In this document: piece after piece, positions 24,962 to 38,797 of the stretch
Layout: the number at the start of each line of letters is the position of its first letter
Numbering within the stretch: the stretch's first letter is position 1
NCBI RefSeq assembly: GCF_051401765.1
Contig: NW_027480506.1
Coordinates: 496,001-560,000 of the forward strand
Direction of reading: 5' to 3'
DNA: 64,000 nt
From: Calliopsis andreniformis
Taxonomy: Eukaryota; Arthropoda; Insecta; Hymenoptera; Andrenidae
Translations under genes and position numbers: made by a program
Notes under the pieces: model-generated
What the model was told of the DNA's origin: nothing
What the model saw: only the letters and a program-made list of their open reading frames with translations
Database searches by the model: none

Positions 24962-27624
24962 TATTGAGGATTGAAGATTGACGATTGAGTATTGAGTATT
25001 GAGGATGGAGGATTGAAGATTGGGTATTGAGGATTGAAGATTGACGATTGAGGATTGAGGATTGTGTATTGAGGTTTGAGGACTGAGGATTGAGGATTGG
25101 AGAATGAGGATTGAAGATTGAGGATTGAGGATTGAAGATTGCAGATTGAGTATTGAGGATTGAAGATTGCGGATTGAGGATTGAGGATTGAGGATTGAGG
25201 ATTGAAGATTGAATATTGAGGATTGAAGACTGACGATTGAGGGTTGAGGATTGCGGATTGAGGATTGAAGATTGAGTATTGAGGATTGAAAATTGAGGAT
25301 TGAGGACTGAGGATTGAGGATAGGGGATTGAAGAATGAGGATTGAGGATTGAGGATTGAGAATTGAAGATTGCAAATTGAGTATTGAGGATTGAAGATTG
25401 AGGATTGAGGATTGAGGATTGAGGCCTGAGGATTGAAGATTGAGTATTGAGGATTGAAGACTGACGATTGAGTATTGAGGATGGAGGATTGAATATTGAA
25501 TATTGAGGATTGAATGTTGAGGATTGAAAATTGAGGATTGAGGATTGAGGATTGAGGATTGAGGATTGAGGATTGAGGATTGAGGATTGAGGATTGGAGA
25601 ATGAGGACTGGTGATTGAGAATTGATGATTGAGGATTGAGGAATGAAGATTGTGGATTGGGTATTGAGGATTGAAGAATGAGGATTGAGGATATTCTATT
25701 GCGGATTGAGGATTGACAACTGATTGTTGAGGACTGAGGGCTGAAGATTGAGGATGCAGGATTGAGGATTCAGAATTGAGGTTTGAGGACTGAGGATTAA
25801 GGATTGGAGAATGAGGATTGAAGATTGAGGATTGAGGATTGAAGATTGCAGATTGAGTATTGAGGATTGAAGATTGCGGATTGAGGATTGAGGATTGAGG
25901 ATTGAGGATTGAAGATTGAATATTGAGGATTGAAGACTGACTATTGAGGGTTGAGGATTGAGGATTGAGGATTGAAGATTGAGTATTGAAGATTGAGTAT
26001 TGAGGATTGAAGATTGACGATTGAGGACTGAGGATTGAGGATTGAGGATTGAGGATTGAGGATGGAGGATTGAAGATTGAGTATTCGGTATTGAAGATTG
26101 AGGATTGTGGATTGAGGATTGAGGATTGAGGATTGAAGATTGCGTACTGAGGGTTAAAGATTAAGGTTGAGGATTGAGGATCGAGGATTGAGGAATGAGG
26201 ATTGAGGATTGAAGATTGAGGATTGCGTATTCAGGATAGAACATTGAGGATTGAGGATTGAGTATTGAGGATTGAGGATTGAGGATTGAAGATTGAATAT
26301 TGATGATTGAAGGTTGAGGATCGAGGATTGAGTGTTGTGGATTGAGGACGAGGTCTGAGGGTAGAGTATTGATGTTTGAGGTCTGAGGATTGAGGATTGA
26401 GGATTGAGAATTGAGGATTGATGATTGAGGATTGAAGATAGAGGTTTGGGTGTTGAGGATTGAAGAATGAGGATTGAGGATTGAGGATTGAGGATTGAGG
26501 GTTGTGGATTGAGGACGAGGACAGGGGGTGGAGTATTGATGTTTGATGTCTGAGGATTCAGGATTGAGGATTGAGAATTGAGGATTGTGGGTTGAGGATT
26601 GAAGATTGAGGATTCGGTATTGAGGATTGAAGAATGAGGATTGAGGAGTGAGGACTGAGGATTGAGGATTGCAGATTGAGTATTGAGGATTGAAGATTGA
26701 GGATTCGGTATTGAGGATTGAAGAATGAGGATTGAGGAGTGAGGACTGAGGATTGAGGATTGAGGATTGAGGATTGAGGATTGAAGATTGAGTATTGAGT
26801 ATTGAAGATTGAGGATTGAGGATTGAGGATTGAGGATTGAGGATTGAGGATTGAAGATTGCGTACTGAGGATTGAAGATTAAGATTGAGGATTGAGGATT
26901 GAGGATTGAGGATTGAGGATTGAGGATTGAAGATTGAGGATTGCGTATTGAGGATTGAAGATTGAGGATTGAGGATTGAGGATTGAGGTTTGAGGATTGA
27001 GGGTTGAGGATTGGGTACTGAGGATTGAAGAATGAGGATTGAGGATTGAGGATTGAGGATTGAGGATTGAAGATTGAGTATTGATGATTGAAGATTGACG
27101 ATTGAGGATTGAGGATTGAGGATTGAGGATTGAAGGTTATGAATGAGGATTGAGGATTGAGGACTGAGGATTGAGGATTGAGGATTGAAGATTGAGGATT
27201 GCGTATTGAGGATAGAACATTGAGGATTGAGGATTGAGTATTGAGGATCGAGGATTGAGGATTGAAGATTGAATATTGATGATTGAAGATTGAGGATCGA
27301 GGATTGAGTGTTGTGGATTGAGGACGAGGACTGAGGGTAGAGTATTGGTGTTTGAGGTCTGAGGATTGAGGATTGAGGATTGAGAATTGAGGATTGGGGA
27401 TTGAGGATTGAAGATTGAGGATTGGGTGTTGAGGATTGAAGAATGAAGATTGAGGATTGAGGATTGTGCATTGAGGATTGAAGAATGAGGATTGAGGATT
27501 GAGGACTGAGGATTGAGGATTGAAGACTGAGTGTTGAGGGTTGAGTGATGAGAATTGATGTTTGTGGATAGAGATTTGAAGATTGCAGGTTGAGTATTGA
27601 GTATTGAAAACTGTGAAATCATGG
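24580..27624 (+). repeat. A-to-A interval 7 (3,045 bp, 435 heptads)
   Basis: The A-B pair is followed by sequence unlike other B downstreams: the GGACTAAGGACAGAGG word is missing, and heptads typical of C/D blocks (GAGGCCTGAGG near 25422) appear instead. The B box reads TATTCTATTGAGGTTGAGG, a 1-base deletion near 24908. A half C box lies at 25692. From about 25.4 to 26.5 kb the interval resembles 22.0-23.1 kb. Confidence 0.83.
25692..25758 (+). repeat. Half C box
   Basis: TATTCTATTGCGG with an ordinary heptad left flank, followed by ACAACTGATTG. Confidence 0.8.
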
Positions 27625-28006
27625 TATTCTATTGAGGATTGAGGATGGACCACTGATTGTTGAGGACTGAGGGCTGAAGATTGAGGATTCAGGATTGAGG
27701 ATTCAGGATTGAGGTTTGAGGACTGAGGATTGAGGATTGGGGATTGAGGATTGAGGATTGAGGATTGATGATTGAGGATTGAAGATTGAATATTGATGAT
27801 TAAAGATTGAGGGTTGAGGAATCAGGGTTGAACATTGAGTACTGAGTGTTGAGGGCTGAGTGATGAGAATTTATGTTTCTGGATAGAGATTTGAAGATTG
27901 CACATTGAGTATTGAGTATTGAAAACTGTAAATTGAGGATATTCTATTCAGGATTGAGGATTGACAACTGAATGTTGAGGACTGAGGGCTGAAGATTGAG
28001 GATTCA
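27548..28006 (+). repeat. A-B box pair
   Basis: A at 27625, B at 27940; spacing 315. GAGGGCTGAGTG replaces GAGGGTTGAGTG before B. Confidence 0.88.
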
Positions 28007-30313
28007 GTATTGAGGATTCAGAATTGAGGTTTGAGGACTGAGGATTGAGGATTGAAGATTGAGTATTGAGGATTGAAGATTGAGGATTGAGGATCGAGGA
28101 TTGAGGATTGAGGATGAGGGCTGAGGGTTGAGGATTGAGGCTTGAGGACTAAGGACAGAGGATTGAGGATTGAGAATTGAGGATTGAGGATTGACGATTG
28201 AAGATTGAGGATTGGGTATTGAGGATCGAAGAATGAGTATTGAGGATTGAGGATTGAGGATTGAGGATTGAATATTGAGGATTGAGGATTGAGGATTGAA
28301 GATTGAGCATTGAGGATTGAGTATTGAGTATTGAAGATTGACGATTGAGGATTGAGGATTGAGGATCGAGGATTGAGGATTGAGGATGGAGGATTGAAGA
28401 TTGAGTATTGGGTATTGAAGATTGAGGATTGTGGATTGAGGATTGAGGATAGAGGATTGAAGATTGCGTACTGAAGGTTAAAGATTAAGATTGAGGATTG
28501 AGGATTGAGGATTGAGGATTGAGGGTCGTGGATTGAGGACGAGGACTGGGGGTTGAGTATTGATGTTTGAAGTCTGAGGATTCAGGATTGAGGATTGAGT
28601 ATTGAGGATTGTGGGTTGAGGATTGAAGATTGAGGATTCGGTATTGAGGATTGAAGAATGAGGATTGAGGAGTGAGGACTGAGGATTGAGGATAGCAGAC
28701 TGAGTATTGAGGATTGAAGATTGAGGACTGAGGATTGAGGATTGAGGATTGACGATTGAGAATGGAGGGTTGAGGATTGAGGATTGAAGATTGAGTATTG
28801 GGTGTTGAGGATTGAAAAATGAGGATTGAGGATTGAGGATTGAGGATTGAGGATTGAAGATTGAGAATTGAGGATTGAAGATTGAGGATTGAGGATTGAG
28901 GATTGAGTATTGAGGATTGAGGATTGAGGATTGCGGATAGAAGATTGAGGATTGGGTATTGCGGATTGAACATTGAGGATTGAGGATTGAGGACTGAGGA
29001 TTGAGGATTGAGGATTGAGAATTGAGGATTGAGGATTGAGGATTGAAGATTGAGGATTGGGTATTGAGGATTGAAGAATGAGGATTGAGGATTGAGGATT
29101 GAGGATTGAGGATTGAGGATTGAAGACTGAGTATTGAGGATTGAAGATTGAGGATTGAGGAGTGAGTATTGAAGATTGAGGATTTGGGACTGAGGATTGA
29201 AGATTGAGGATTGAGGATTGAGGATTGAGGATTGAGGATTGACGATTGAAGATTGAAGATTGAGGATTGGGTATTGAGTATTGAAGAATGAGGATTGAGG
29301 ATTGAGGATTGAGGATTGAGGATTGAAAATTGAGTACTGAGGATTGAAGATTAAGGTTGAGGATTGAGGATTGAGGATTGAGGATTGAGGATTGAGGATT
29401 GAGGATTGAGGATTGAAGATTGAGTATTGAGGATTGAAGATTGAGGATTGAGGATTGAGGATTGATTATTGAGGATTGAGGATTGAGGATTGAGGATTGA
29501 GGATTGAAGATTGAGGATTGGGTATTGAGGATTGAAGATTGAGGATTGAGTATTGAGTATTGAGGATTGAGGATTGAAGATTGGGTATTGAGGATTGAAG
29601 ATTGACGATTGAGGATTGAGGATTGAGTATTGAGGATTGAGTATTGACGATTCAGTATTGAGGATTGAAGATTGACGATTGAGGATTGAGGATTGAGGAT
29701 TGAGGATTGAGGATTGAGGATTGAGGATTGAGGATTGAAGATTGAGGATTGAGGATTGAAGATTGAGGATTGAGGATTGAGGATTGAGGATTGAGGATTG
29801 AAGATTGCGTACTGAGGATTGAAGATTATGAATGAGGATTGAGGATTGAGGACTGAGGATTGAGGATTGAGGATTGAAGATTGAGGATTGCGTATTGAGG
29901 ATAGAACATTGAGGATTGAGGATTGAGTATTGAGGATTGAGGATTGAGGGTTGAATATTGAATATTGATGATTGAAGATTGAGGATCGAGGATTGAGTGT
30001 TGTGGATTGAGGACGAGGACTGAGGGTAGAGTATTGATGTTTGAGGTCTGAGGATTGAGGATTGAGGATTGAGAATTGAGGATTGAGGATTAAGGATTGA
30101 AGATTGAGGATTGGGTGTTGAGGATTGAAGAATGAAGATTGAGGATTGAGGATTGTGCATTGAGGATTGAAGAATGAGGATTGAGGATTGAGGACTGAGT
30201 ATTGAGGATTGAAGACTGAGTGTTGAGGGTTGAGTGATGAGAATTGATGTTTGTGGATAGAGATTTGAAGATTGCAGGTTGAGTATTGAGTATTGAAAAC
30301 TGTGAAATCATGG
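27625..30313 (+). repeat. A-to-A interval 8 (2,689 bp)
   Basis: A near-canonical A-B-to-A interval. After the A-B pair come GGACTAAGGACAGAGG (near 28149), GGATCGAAGAATG (near 28224), GTTAAAGATTAAG (near 28477), GGACGAGGACTGGGGG (near 28537), GGATTTGGGACTGAGG (near 29179), GATTATTGAGG (near 29463) and the pre-A words from GGTCTGAGG near 30045. No C or D box is present. It is the best single example of the basic unit. Confidence 0.87.
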
Positions 30314-30695
30314 TATTCTATTGAGGATTGAGGATGGACCACTGATTGTTGAGGACTGAGGGCTGAGGATTGTGGATTCAGGATTGAGGATTCAGGATTG
30401 ATGTTTGAGGACTGAGGATTGAAGATTGGGGATTGAGGATTGAGGATTGAGGATTGATGATTGAGGATTGAAGATTGAATATTGATGATTAAAGATTGAG
30501 GGTTGAGGAATCAGGGTTGAACATTGAGTACTGAGTGTTGAGGGTTGAGTGATGAGAATTTATGTTTCTGGATAGAGATTTGATGATTGCACATTGAGTA
30601 TTCAGTATTGAAAACTGTAAATTGAGGATATTCTATTCAGGATTGAGGATTGACAACTGAATGTTGAGGACTGAGGGCTGAAGATTGAGGATTCA
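30237..30695 (+). repeat. A-B box pair
   Basis: A at 30314, B at 30629; spacing 315. Carries GGGCTGAGGATTGTGG after A and TTGATGATTGCAC before B, both shared with the next pair. Confidence 0.88.
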
Positions 30696-33393
30696 GTATT
30701 GAGGATTCAGAATTGAGGTTTGAGGACTGAGGATTGAGGATTGAAGATTGAGTATTGAGGATTGAAGATTGAGGATTGAGGATCGAGGATTGAGGATTGA
30801 GGATGAGGGCTGAGGGTTGAGGATTGAGGCTTGAGGACTAAGGACAGAGGATTGAGGATTGAGAATTGAGGATTGAGGATTGAGGATTGAAGATTGAGGA
30901 TTGGGTATTGAGGATCGAAGAATGAGGATTGAGGATTGAGGATTGAGGATTGAGGATTGAATATTGAGGATTGAGGATTGAGGATTGAAGATTGAGCATT
31001 GAGGATTGAGTATTGAGTATTGAAGATTGACGATTGAGGATTGAGGATTGAGGATTGAGGATTGAGGATTGAGGATGAAGGATTGAAGATTGAGTATTGG
31101 GTATTGAAGATTGAGGATTGTGGATTGAGGATTGAGGATTGAGGATTGAAGATTGCGTACTGAGGGTTAAAGATTAAGATTGAGGATTGAGGATTGAGGA
31201 TTGTGGGTTGAGGATTGAAGATTGAGGATTCGGTATTGAGGATTGAAGAATGAGGATTGAGGAGTGAGGACTGAGGATTGAGGATAGCAGATTGAGTACT
31301 GAGGATTGAAGATTGAGGACTGAGGATTGAGGATTGAGGACTGACGATTGAGAATGGAGGGTTGAGGATTGAGGATTGAAGATTGAGTATTGGGTGTTGA
31401 GGATTGAAAAATGAGGATTGAGGATTGAGGACTGAGGATTGAGGATTGAAGATTGAGAATTGAGGATTGAAGATTGAGGATTGAGGATTGAGGATTGAGG
31501 ATTGAGGATTGAGGATTGAGGATTGCGGATAGAAGATTGAGGATTGGGTATTGCGGATTGAACATTGAGGATTGAGGATTGAGGACTGAGGATTGAGGAT
31601 TGAGGATTGAGAATTGAGGATTGAGGATTGAGGATTGAAGATTGAGGATTGGGTATTGAGGATTGAAGAATGAGGATTGAGGATTGAGGATTGAGGATTG
31701 AGAATAGAGGATTGAGGATTGAAGACTGAGTATTGAGGATTGAAGATTGAGGATTGATGAGTGAGTATTGAAGATTGAGGATTTGGGACTGAGGATTGAA
31801 GATTGAGGATTGAGGATTGAGGATTGAGGATTGAGGATTGACGATTGAAGATTGAAGATTGAGGATTGGATATTGAGTATTGAAGAATGAGGATTGAGGA
31901 TTGAGGATTGAGGATTGAGGATTGAAGATTGAGTACTGAGGATTGAAGATTAAGGTTGAGGATTGAGGATTGAGGATTGAGGATTGAGTATTGAGTATTG
32001 AGGATTGAGGATTGAAGATTGGGTATTGAGGATTGAAGATTGACGATTGAGGATTGAGGATTGAGTATTGAGGATTGAGTATTGACGATTGAGTATTGAG
32101 GATTGAAGATTGACGATTGAGGATTGAGGATTGAGGATTGAGGATTGAGGATTGAAGATTGAGTATTGAGTATTGAAGATTGAGGATTGAGGATTGAGGA
32201 TTGAGGATTGAGGATTGAAGATTGCGTACTGAGGATTGAAGATTAAGATTGAGGATTGAGGATTGAGGATTGATGATTGAGGATTGGGGATTGAAGATTG
32301 AGGATTGCGTATTGAGGATTGAAGATTGAGGATTGAGGATTGAGGATTGAGGATTGAGGATTGAAGATTGAGTACTGAGGATTGAAGATTAAGATTGAGG
32401 ATTGAGGATTGAGGATTGAGGATTGAGGATTGAGGATTGAAGATTGAGTATTGAGGATTGAAGATTGAGGATTGAGGATTGAGGATTGAGGATTGAGGAT
32501 TGAGTATTGAGGATTGAGGATTGAAGGTTGAGGATTGGGTATTGAGGATTGAAGAATGAGTATTGAGGATTGAGGATTGAGGATTGAAGATTGAGTATTG
32601 AGGATTGTAGATTGAGGATTGAGGATTGAGGATTGAGGTTTGAGGATTGAAGATTGAGGATTGAGTATTGAGGATTGAGGATTGACGATTGAAGATTGAG
32701 AATTGGGTATTGAGGATTGAAGAATGAGGATTGAGTATTGAGTATTGAGGATTGAGTATTGACGATTGAGTATTGAGGATTGAAGATTGACGATTGAGGA
32801 TTGAGGATTGAGGATTGAGGATTGAGGATTGAGGATTGAGGATTGAAGATTGAGTATTGAGTATTGAAGATTGAGGATTGAAGATTGCGTACTGAGGATT
32901 GAAGATTATGAATGAGGATTGAGGATTGAGGACTGAGGATTGAGGATTGAGGATTGAAGATTGAGGATTGCGTATTGAGGATAGAACATTGAGGATTGAG
33001 GATTGAGTATTGAGGATTGAGGATTGAGGGTTGAATATTGAATATTGATGATTGAAGATTGAGGATCGAGGATTGAGTGTTGTGGATTGAGGACGAGGAC
33101 TGAGGGTAGAGTATTGATGTTTGAGGTCTGAGGATTGAGGATTGAGGATTGAGAATTGAGGATTGAGGATTAAGGATTGAAGATTGAGGATTGGGTGTTG
33201 AGGATTGAAGAATGAAGATTGAGGATTGAGGATTGTGCATTGAGGATTGAAGAATGAGGATTGAGGATTGAGGACTGAGTATTGAGGATTGAAGACTGAG
33301 TGTTGAGGGTTGAGTGATGAGAATTGATGTTTGTGGATAGAGATTTGAAGATTGCAGGTTGAGTATTGAGTATTGAAAACTGTGAAATCATGG
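30314..33393 (+). repeat. A-to-A interval 9 (3,080 bp, 440 heptads)
   Basis: First A-to-A interval of the 3,080-bp tandem duplication. Its private variants include GAGAATAGAGG near 31710 and GGATTGATGAGTGAG near 31751, both present 3,080 bp later. The A-B pair is intact. Compared with interval 8, the GGACGAGGACTGGGGG word before the post-B half is missing. Confidence 0.88.
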
Positions 33394-33775
33394 TATTCTA
33401 TTGAGGATTGAGGATGGACCACTGATTGTTGAGGACTGAGGGCTGAGGATTGTGGATTCAGGATTGAGGATTCAGGATTGATGTTTGAGGACTGAGGATT
33501 GAAGATTGGGGATTGAGGATTGAGGATTGAGGATTGATGATTGAAGATTGAAGATTGAATATTGATGATTAAAGATTGAGGGTTGAGGAATCAGGGTTGA
33601 ACATTGAGTACTGAGTGTTGAGGGTTGAGTGATGAGAATTTATGTTTCTGGATAGAGATTTGATGATTGCACATTGAGTATTGAGTATTGAAAACTGTAA
33701 ATTGAGGATATTCTATTCAGGATTGAGGATTGACAACTGAATGTTGAGGACTGAGGGCTGAAGATTGAGGATTCA
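33317..33775 (+). repeat. A-B box pair
   Basis: A at 33394, B at 33709; spacing 315. Second copy of the 3,080-bp duplication. Confidence 0.88.
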
Positions 33776-36459
33776 GTATTGAGGATTCAGAATTGAGGTT
33801 TGAGGACTGAGGATTGAGGATTGAAGATTGAGTATTGAGGATTGAAGATTGAGGATTGAGGATCGAGGATTGAGGATTGAGGATGAGGGCTGAGGGTTGA
33901 GGATTGAGGCTTGAGGACTAAGGACAGAGGATTGAGGATTGAGAATTGAGGATTGAGGATTGAGGATTGAAGATTGAGGATTGGGTATTGAGGATCGAAG
34001 AATGAGGATTGAGGATTGAGGATTGAGGATTGAGGATTGAATATTGAGGATTGAGGATTGAGGATTGAAGATTGAGCATTGAGGATTGAGTATTGAGTAT
34101 TGAAGATTGACGATTGAGGATTGAGGGTTGAGGATTGAGGATTGAGGATTGAGGATGAAGGATTGAAGATTGAGTATTGGGTATTGAAGATTGAGGATTG
34201 TGGATTGAGGATTGAGGATTGAGGATTGAAGATTGCGTACTGAGGGTTAAAGATTAAGATTGAGGATTGAGGATTGAGGATTGTGGGTTGAGGATTGAAG
34301 ATTGAGGATTCGGTATTGAGGATTGAAGAATGAGGATTGAGGAGTGAGGACTGAGGATTGAGGATAGCAGATTGAGTACTGAGGATTGAAGATTGAGGAC
34401 TGAGGATTGAGGATTGAGGACTGACGATTGAGAATGGAGGGTTGAGGATTGAGGATTGAAGATTGAGTATTGGGTGTTGAGGATTGAAAAATGAGGATTG
34501 AGGATTGAGGACTGAGGATTGAGGATTGAAGATTGAGAATTGAGGATTGAAGATTGAGGATTGAGGATTGAGGATTGAGGATTGAGGATTGAGGATTGAG
34601 GATTGCGGATAGAAGATTGAGGATTGGGTATTGCGGATTGAACATTGAGGATTGAGGATTGAGGACTGAGGATTGAGGATTGAGGATTGAGAATTGAGGA
34701 TTGAGGATTGAGGATTGAAGATTGAGGATTGGGTATTGAGGATTGAAGAATGAGGATTGAGGATTGAGGATTGAGGATTGAGAATAGAGGATTGAGGATT
34801 GAAGACTGAGTATTGAGGATTGAAGATTGAGGATTGATGAGTGAGTATTGAAGATTGAGGATTTGGGACTGAGGATTGAAAATTGAGGATTGAGGATTGA
34901 GGATTGAGGATTGAGGATTGACGATTGAAGATTGAAGATTGAGGATTGGATATTGAGTATTGAAGAATGAGGATTGAGGATTGAGGATTGAGGATTGAGG
35001 ATTGAAGATTGAGTACTGAGGATTGAAGATTAAGGTTGAGGATTGAGGATTGAGGATTGAGGATTGAGTATTGAGTATTGAGGATTGAGGATTGAAGATT
35101 GGGTATTGAGGATTGAAGATTGACGATTGAGGATTGAGGATTGAGTATTGAGGATTGAGTATTGACGATTGAGTATTGAGGATTGAAGATTGACGATTGA
35201 GGATTGAGGATTGAGGATTGAGGATTGAGGATTGAAGATTGAGTATTGAGTATTGAAGATTGAGGATTGAGGATTGAGGATTGAGGATTGAGGATTGAAG
35301 ATTGCGTACTGAGGATTGAAGATTAAGATTGAGGATTGAGGATTGAGGATTGATGATTGAGGATTGGGGATTGAAGATTGAGGATTGCGTATTGAGGATT
35401 GAAGATTGAGGATTGAGGATTGAGGATTGAGGATTGAGGATTGAAGATTGAGTACTGAGGATTGAAGATTAAGATTGAGGATTGAGGATTGAGGATTGAG
35501 GATTGAGGATTGAGGATTGAAGATTGAGTATTGAGGATTGAAGATTGAGGATTGAGGATTGAGGATTGAGGATTGAGGATTGAGTATTGAGGATTGAGGA
35601 TTGAAGGTTGAGGATTGGGTATTGAGGATTGAAGAATGAGTATTGAGGATTGAGGATTGAGGATTGAAGATTGAGTATTGAGGATTGTAGATTGAGGATT
35701 GAGGATTGAGGATTGAGGTTTGAGGATTGAAGATTGAGGATTGAGTATTGAGGATTGAGGATTGACGATTGAAGATTGAGAATTGGGTATTGAGGATTGA
35801 AGAATGAGGATTGAGTATTGAGTATTGAGGATTGAGTATTGACGATTGAGTATTGAGGATTGAAGATTGACGATTGAGGATTGAGGATTGAGGATTGAGG
35901 ATTGAGGATTGAGGATTGAGGATTGAAGATTGAGTATTGAGTATTGAAGATTGAGGATTGAGGATTGAGGATTGAGGATTGAGGATTGAAGATTGCGTAC
36001 TGAGGATTGAAGATTATGAATGAGGATTGAGGATTGAGGACTGAGGATTGAGGATTGAGGATTGAAGATTGAGGATTGCGTATTGAGGATAGAACATTGA
36101 GGATTGAGGATTGAGTATTGAGGATTGAGGATTGAGGGTTGAAGATTGAATATTGATGATTGAAGATTGAGGATCGAGGATTGAGTGTTGTGGATTGAGG
36201 ACGAGGACTGAGGGTAGAGTATTGATGTCTGAGGTCTGAGGATTGAGGATTGAGGATTGAGAATTGAGGATTGAGGATTAAGGATTGAAGATTGAGGATT
36301 GTGCATTGAGGATTGAAGAATGAGGATTGAGGATTGTGGACTGAGGATTGAGGATTGAAGACTGAGTGTTGAGGGTTGAGCGATGAGAATAGATGTTTGT
36401 GGATAGAGATTTGAAGATTGCAGGTTGAGTATTGAGTATTGAAAACTGTGAAATCATGG
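33394..36459 (+). repeat. A-to-A interval 10 (3,066 bp, 438 heptads)
   Basis: Second copy of the 3,080-bp duplication. Single-base differences found by eye: 33545 (GAAGATTG against GAGGATTG), 33683 (TTGAGT against TTCAGT), 34126 (GGGTTG against GGATTG) and one at the line start 34881 (GAAAATTG against GAAGATTG). The copies part near 35,960, after which this interval has extra canonical heptads and then the A box at 36460, which lacks a B partner. Confidence 0.87.
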
Positions 36460-36526
36460 TATTCTATTGAGGATTGAGGATGGACCACTGATTGTTGAGG
36501 ACTGAGGGCTGAAGATTGAGGATTCA
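36383..36526 (+). repeat. A box, unpaired
   Basis: A at 36460 with the variants GAGCGATGAG and AATAGATG on the left. The B box expected at 36775 is absent and C/D-type heptads follow. Confidence 0.85.
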
Positions 36527-36956
36527 GGATTGAGGATTCAGGATTGAGGTTTGAGGACTGAGGATTGAGGATTGGGGATTGAGGATTGAGGATTGAGGAT
36601 TGATGATTGAGGATTGAAGATTGAATATTGAGGATTGAAGACTGACGATTGAGGGTTGAGGATTGCGGATTGAGGATTGAAGATTGAGTATTGAGGATTG
36701 AAGATTGAGTATTGAGGATTGAAGACTGACGATTGAGGATTGAGGATGGAGGATTGAATATTGAATATTGAGGATTGAAGGTTGAGGATTGAAAATTGAG
36801 GATTGAGGATTGAGGATTGAGGATTGAGGATTGAGGATTGAGGATTCAGGATTGAGGATTGGAGAATGAGGACTGGTGATTGAGAATTGATGATTGAGGA
36901 TTGAGGAATGAAGATTGTGGATTGGGTTTTGAGGATTGAAGAATGAGGATTGAGGA

Positions 36957-37023
36957 TATTCTATTGCGGATTGAGGATTGACAACTGATTGTTGAGGACT
37001 GAGGGCTGAAGATTGAGGATGCA
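36957..37023 (+). repeat. Half C box
   Basis: TATTCTATTGCGG preceded by ordinary heptads, with a GGGTTTTGAGG variant about 30 bp upstream. Confidence 0.8.
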
Positions 37024-37719
37024 GGATTGAGGATTCAGAATTGAGGTTTGAGGACTGAGGATTAAGGATTGGAGAATGAGGATTGAAGATTGAGGATTGA
37101 GGATTGAAGATGGCAGATTGAGTATTGAGGATTGAAGATTGCGGATTGAGGATTGAGGATTGAGGATTGAGGATTGAAGATTGAATATTGAGGATTGAAG
37201 ACTGACTATTGAGGGTTGAGGATTGAGGATTGAGGATTGAAGATTGAGTATTGAGGATTGAAAATTGAGGATTGAGGATTGAGGATTGAGGATTGAGGAT
37301 TGAAGAATGAGGATTGAGGATTGACGATTGAGGATTGAAGATTGCAAATTGAGTATTGAGGATTGAAGATTGAGGATTGAGGATTGAGGATTGAGGCCTG
37401 AGGATTGAAGATTGAGTATGGAGGATTGAAGACTGACGATTGAGGATTGAGGATGGAGGATTGAATATTGAATATTGAGGATTGAAGATTGAGGATTGAA
37501 AATTGAGGAATGAGGATTGAGGATTGAGGATTGAGGATTGAGGATTGAGGATTGAGGATTGAGGATTGGAGAATGAGGACTGGGGATTGAGAATTGAGGA
37601 TTGAGGATTGAGGATTGAGTATTGGGGATTGAGTATTGAAGATTCAGTATTGAGGATTGAAGATTGAGAATTGAAGATTGAGGATTGAACACTGAGGACT
37701 GAGAGTTCAGGGTTGAGTG

Positions 37720-38213
37720 ATGAGAATTGATGTTTGTGGATAGAGATTTGAATATTGCAGATTGAGTATTGAGTAATGAAAACTGTGAATTCAGGATATT
37801 CTATTGCGGATTGAGGATTGACAACTGATTGTTGAGGACTGAGGGCTGAAGATTGAGGATGCAGAATTGAGGATTCAGAATTGAGGTTTGAGGACTGAGG
37901 ATTGAGGTTTGAAGATTGAGTATTGAGGATTGAAGATTGAGGATTGAGGATTGAGGATTGAGGATTGAGGATTGAGGATTGAGGATTGAAGGTTCAGTAT
38001 TGTGGATTGAAGATTGAGAATTGAGGATTGAGGATTGAACATTGAGGTCTGAGCGCTCAGGGTCGAGTGATGAGAATTGATGTTTGTGGATAGAGATTTG
38101 AAGATTGCAGATTGAGTATTGAGTATTGAAAACTGTGAATTGAGGATATTCTATTGGGGATTGAGGATTGATAACTGATTGTTGAGTACTGAGGGCTGAA
38201 GATTGAGGATGCA
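37720..38213 (+). repeat. C-D box pair
   Basis: C at 37797, D at 38147; spacing 350. The palindrome CTGAGCGCTCAG lies at 38049-38060, 98 bp before the D landmark. The C copy has GAGTAATGAAAACTG and AATTCAGGATATTC. Confidence 0.87.
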
Positions 38214-38797
38214 GGATTGAGGATTCAGAATTTAGGTTTGAGGACTGAGGATTGAGGATTGGAGAATGAGGATTGAAGATTGAGGATTGAGGATTGAAGA
38301 TTGCAGATTGAGTATTGAGGATTGAAGATTATGGATTGAGGATTGAGGATTGAGGATTGAGGATTGAGGATTGAGGATTGAAGAATGAGGATTGAGGATT
38401 GAGGATTGAGGATTGAAGATTGCAAATTGAGTATTGAGGATTGAAGATTGAGGATTGAGGATTGAGGATTGAGGCCTGAGGATTGAAGATTGAGTATGGA
38501 GGATTGAAGACTGACGATTGAGGATTGAGGATGGAGGATTGAATTTTGAATATTGAGGATTGAAGATTGAGGATTGAAAATTGGGGATTGAGAATTGAGG
38601 ATTGAGGATTGAGGAATCAGGATTGAGGATTGAGGATTGAGGATAGGAGAATGAGGACTGGGGATTGAGAATTGAGGATTGAGGATTGAGGATTGAGTAT
38701 TGGGGATTGAGTATTGAAGATTCAGTATTGAGGATTGAAGATTGAGAATTGAAGATTGAGGATTGAACACTGAGGACTGAGAGTTCAGGGTTGAGTG

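Larger units (their letters stand above)
29790..35955 (+). repeat. 3,080-bp tandem duplication (440 heptads)
   Basis: Copies run about 29,790-32,870 and 32,870-35,955. Box positions 30314/33394 and 30629/33709 fit exactly. At least four single-base differences were seen (33545, 33683, 34126 and near 34881), and the junction ends in GAAGATTGCGTACTG. Because the step is a whole number of heptads, the register is kept. Confidence 0.85.

Noticed and set aside
37395..37405. GAGGCCTGAGG landmarks as a regulatory palindrome
   Set aside because: Only the central AGGCCT is symmetric; the word is useful as a C/D-module marker but gives no further support for a binding site.
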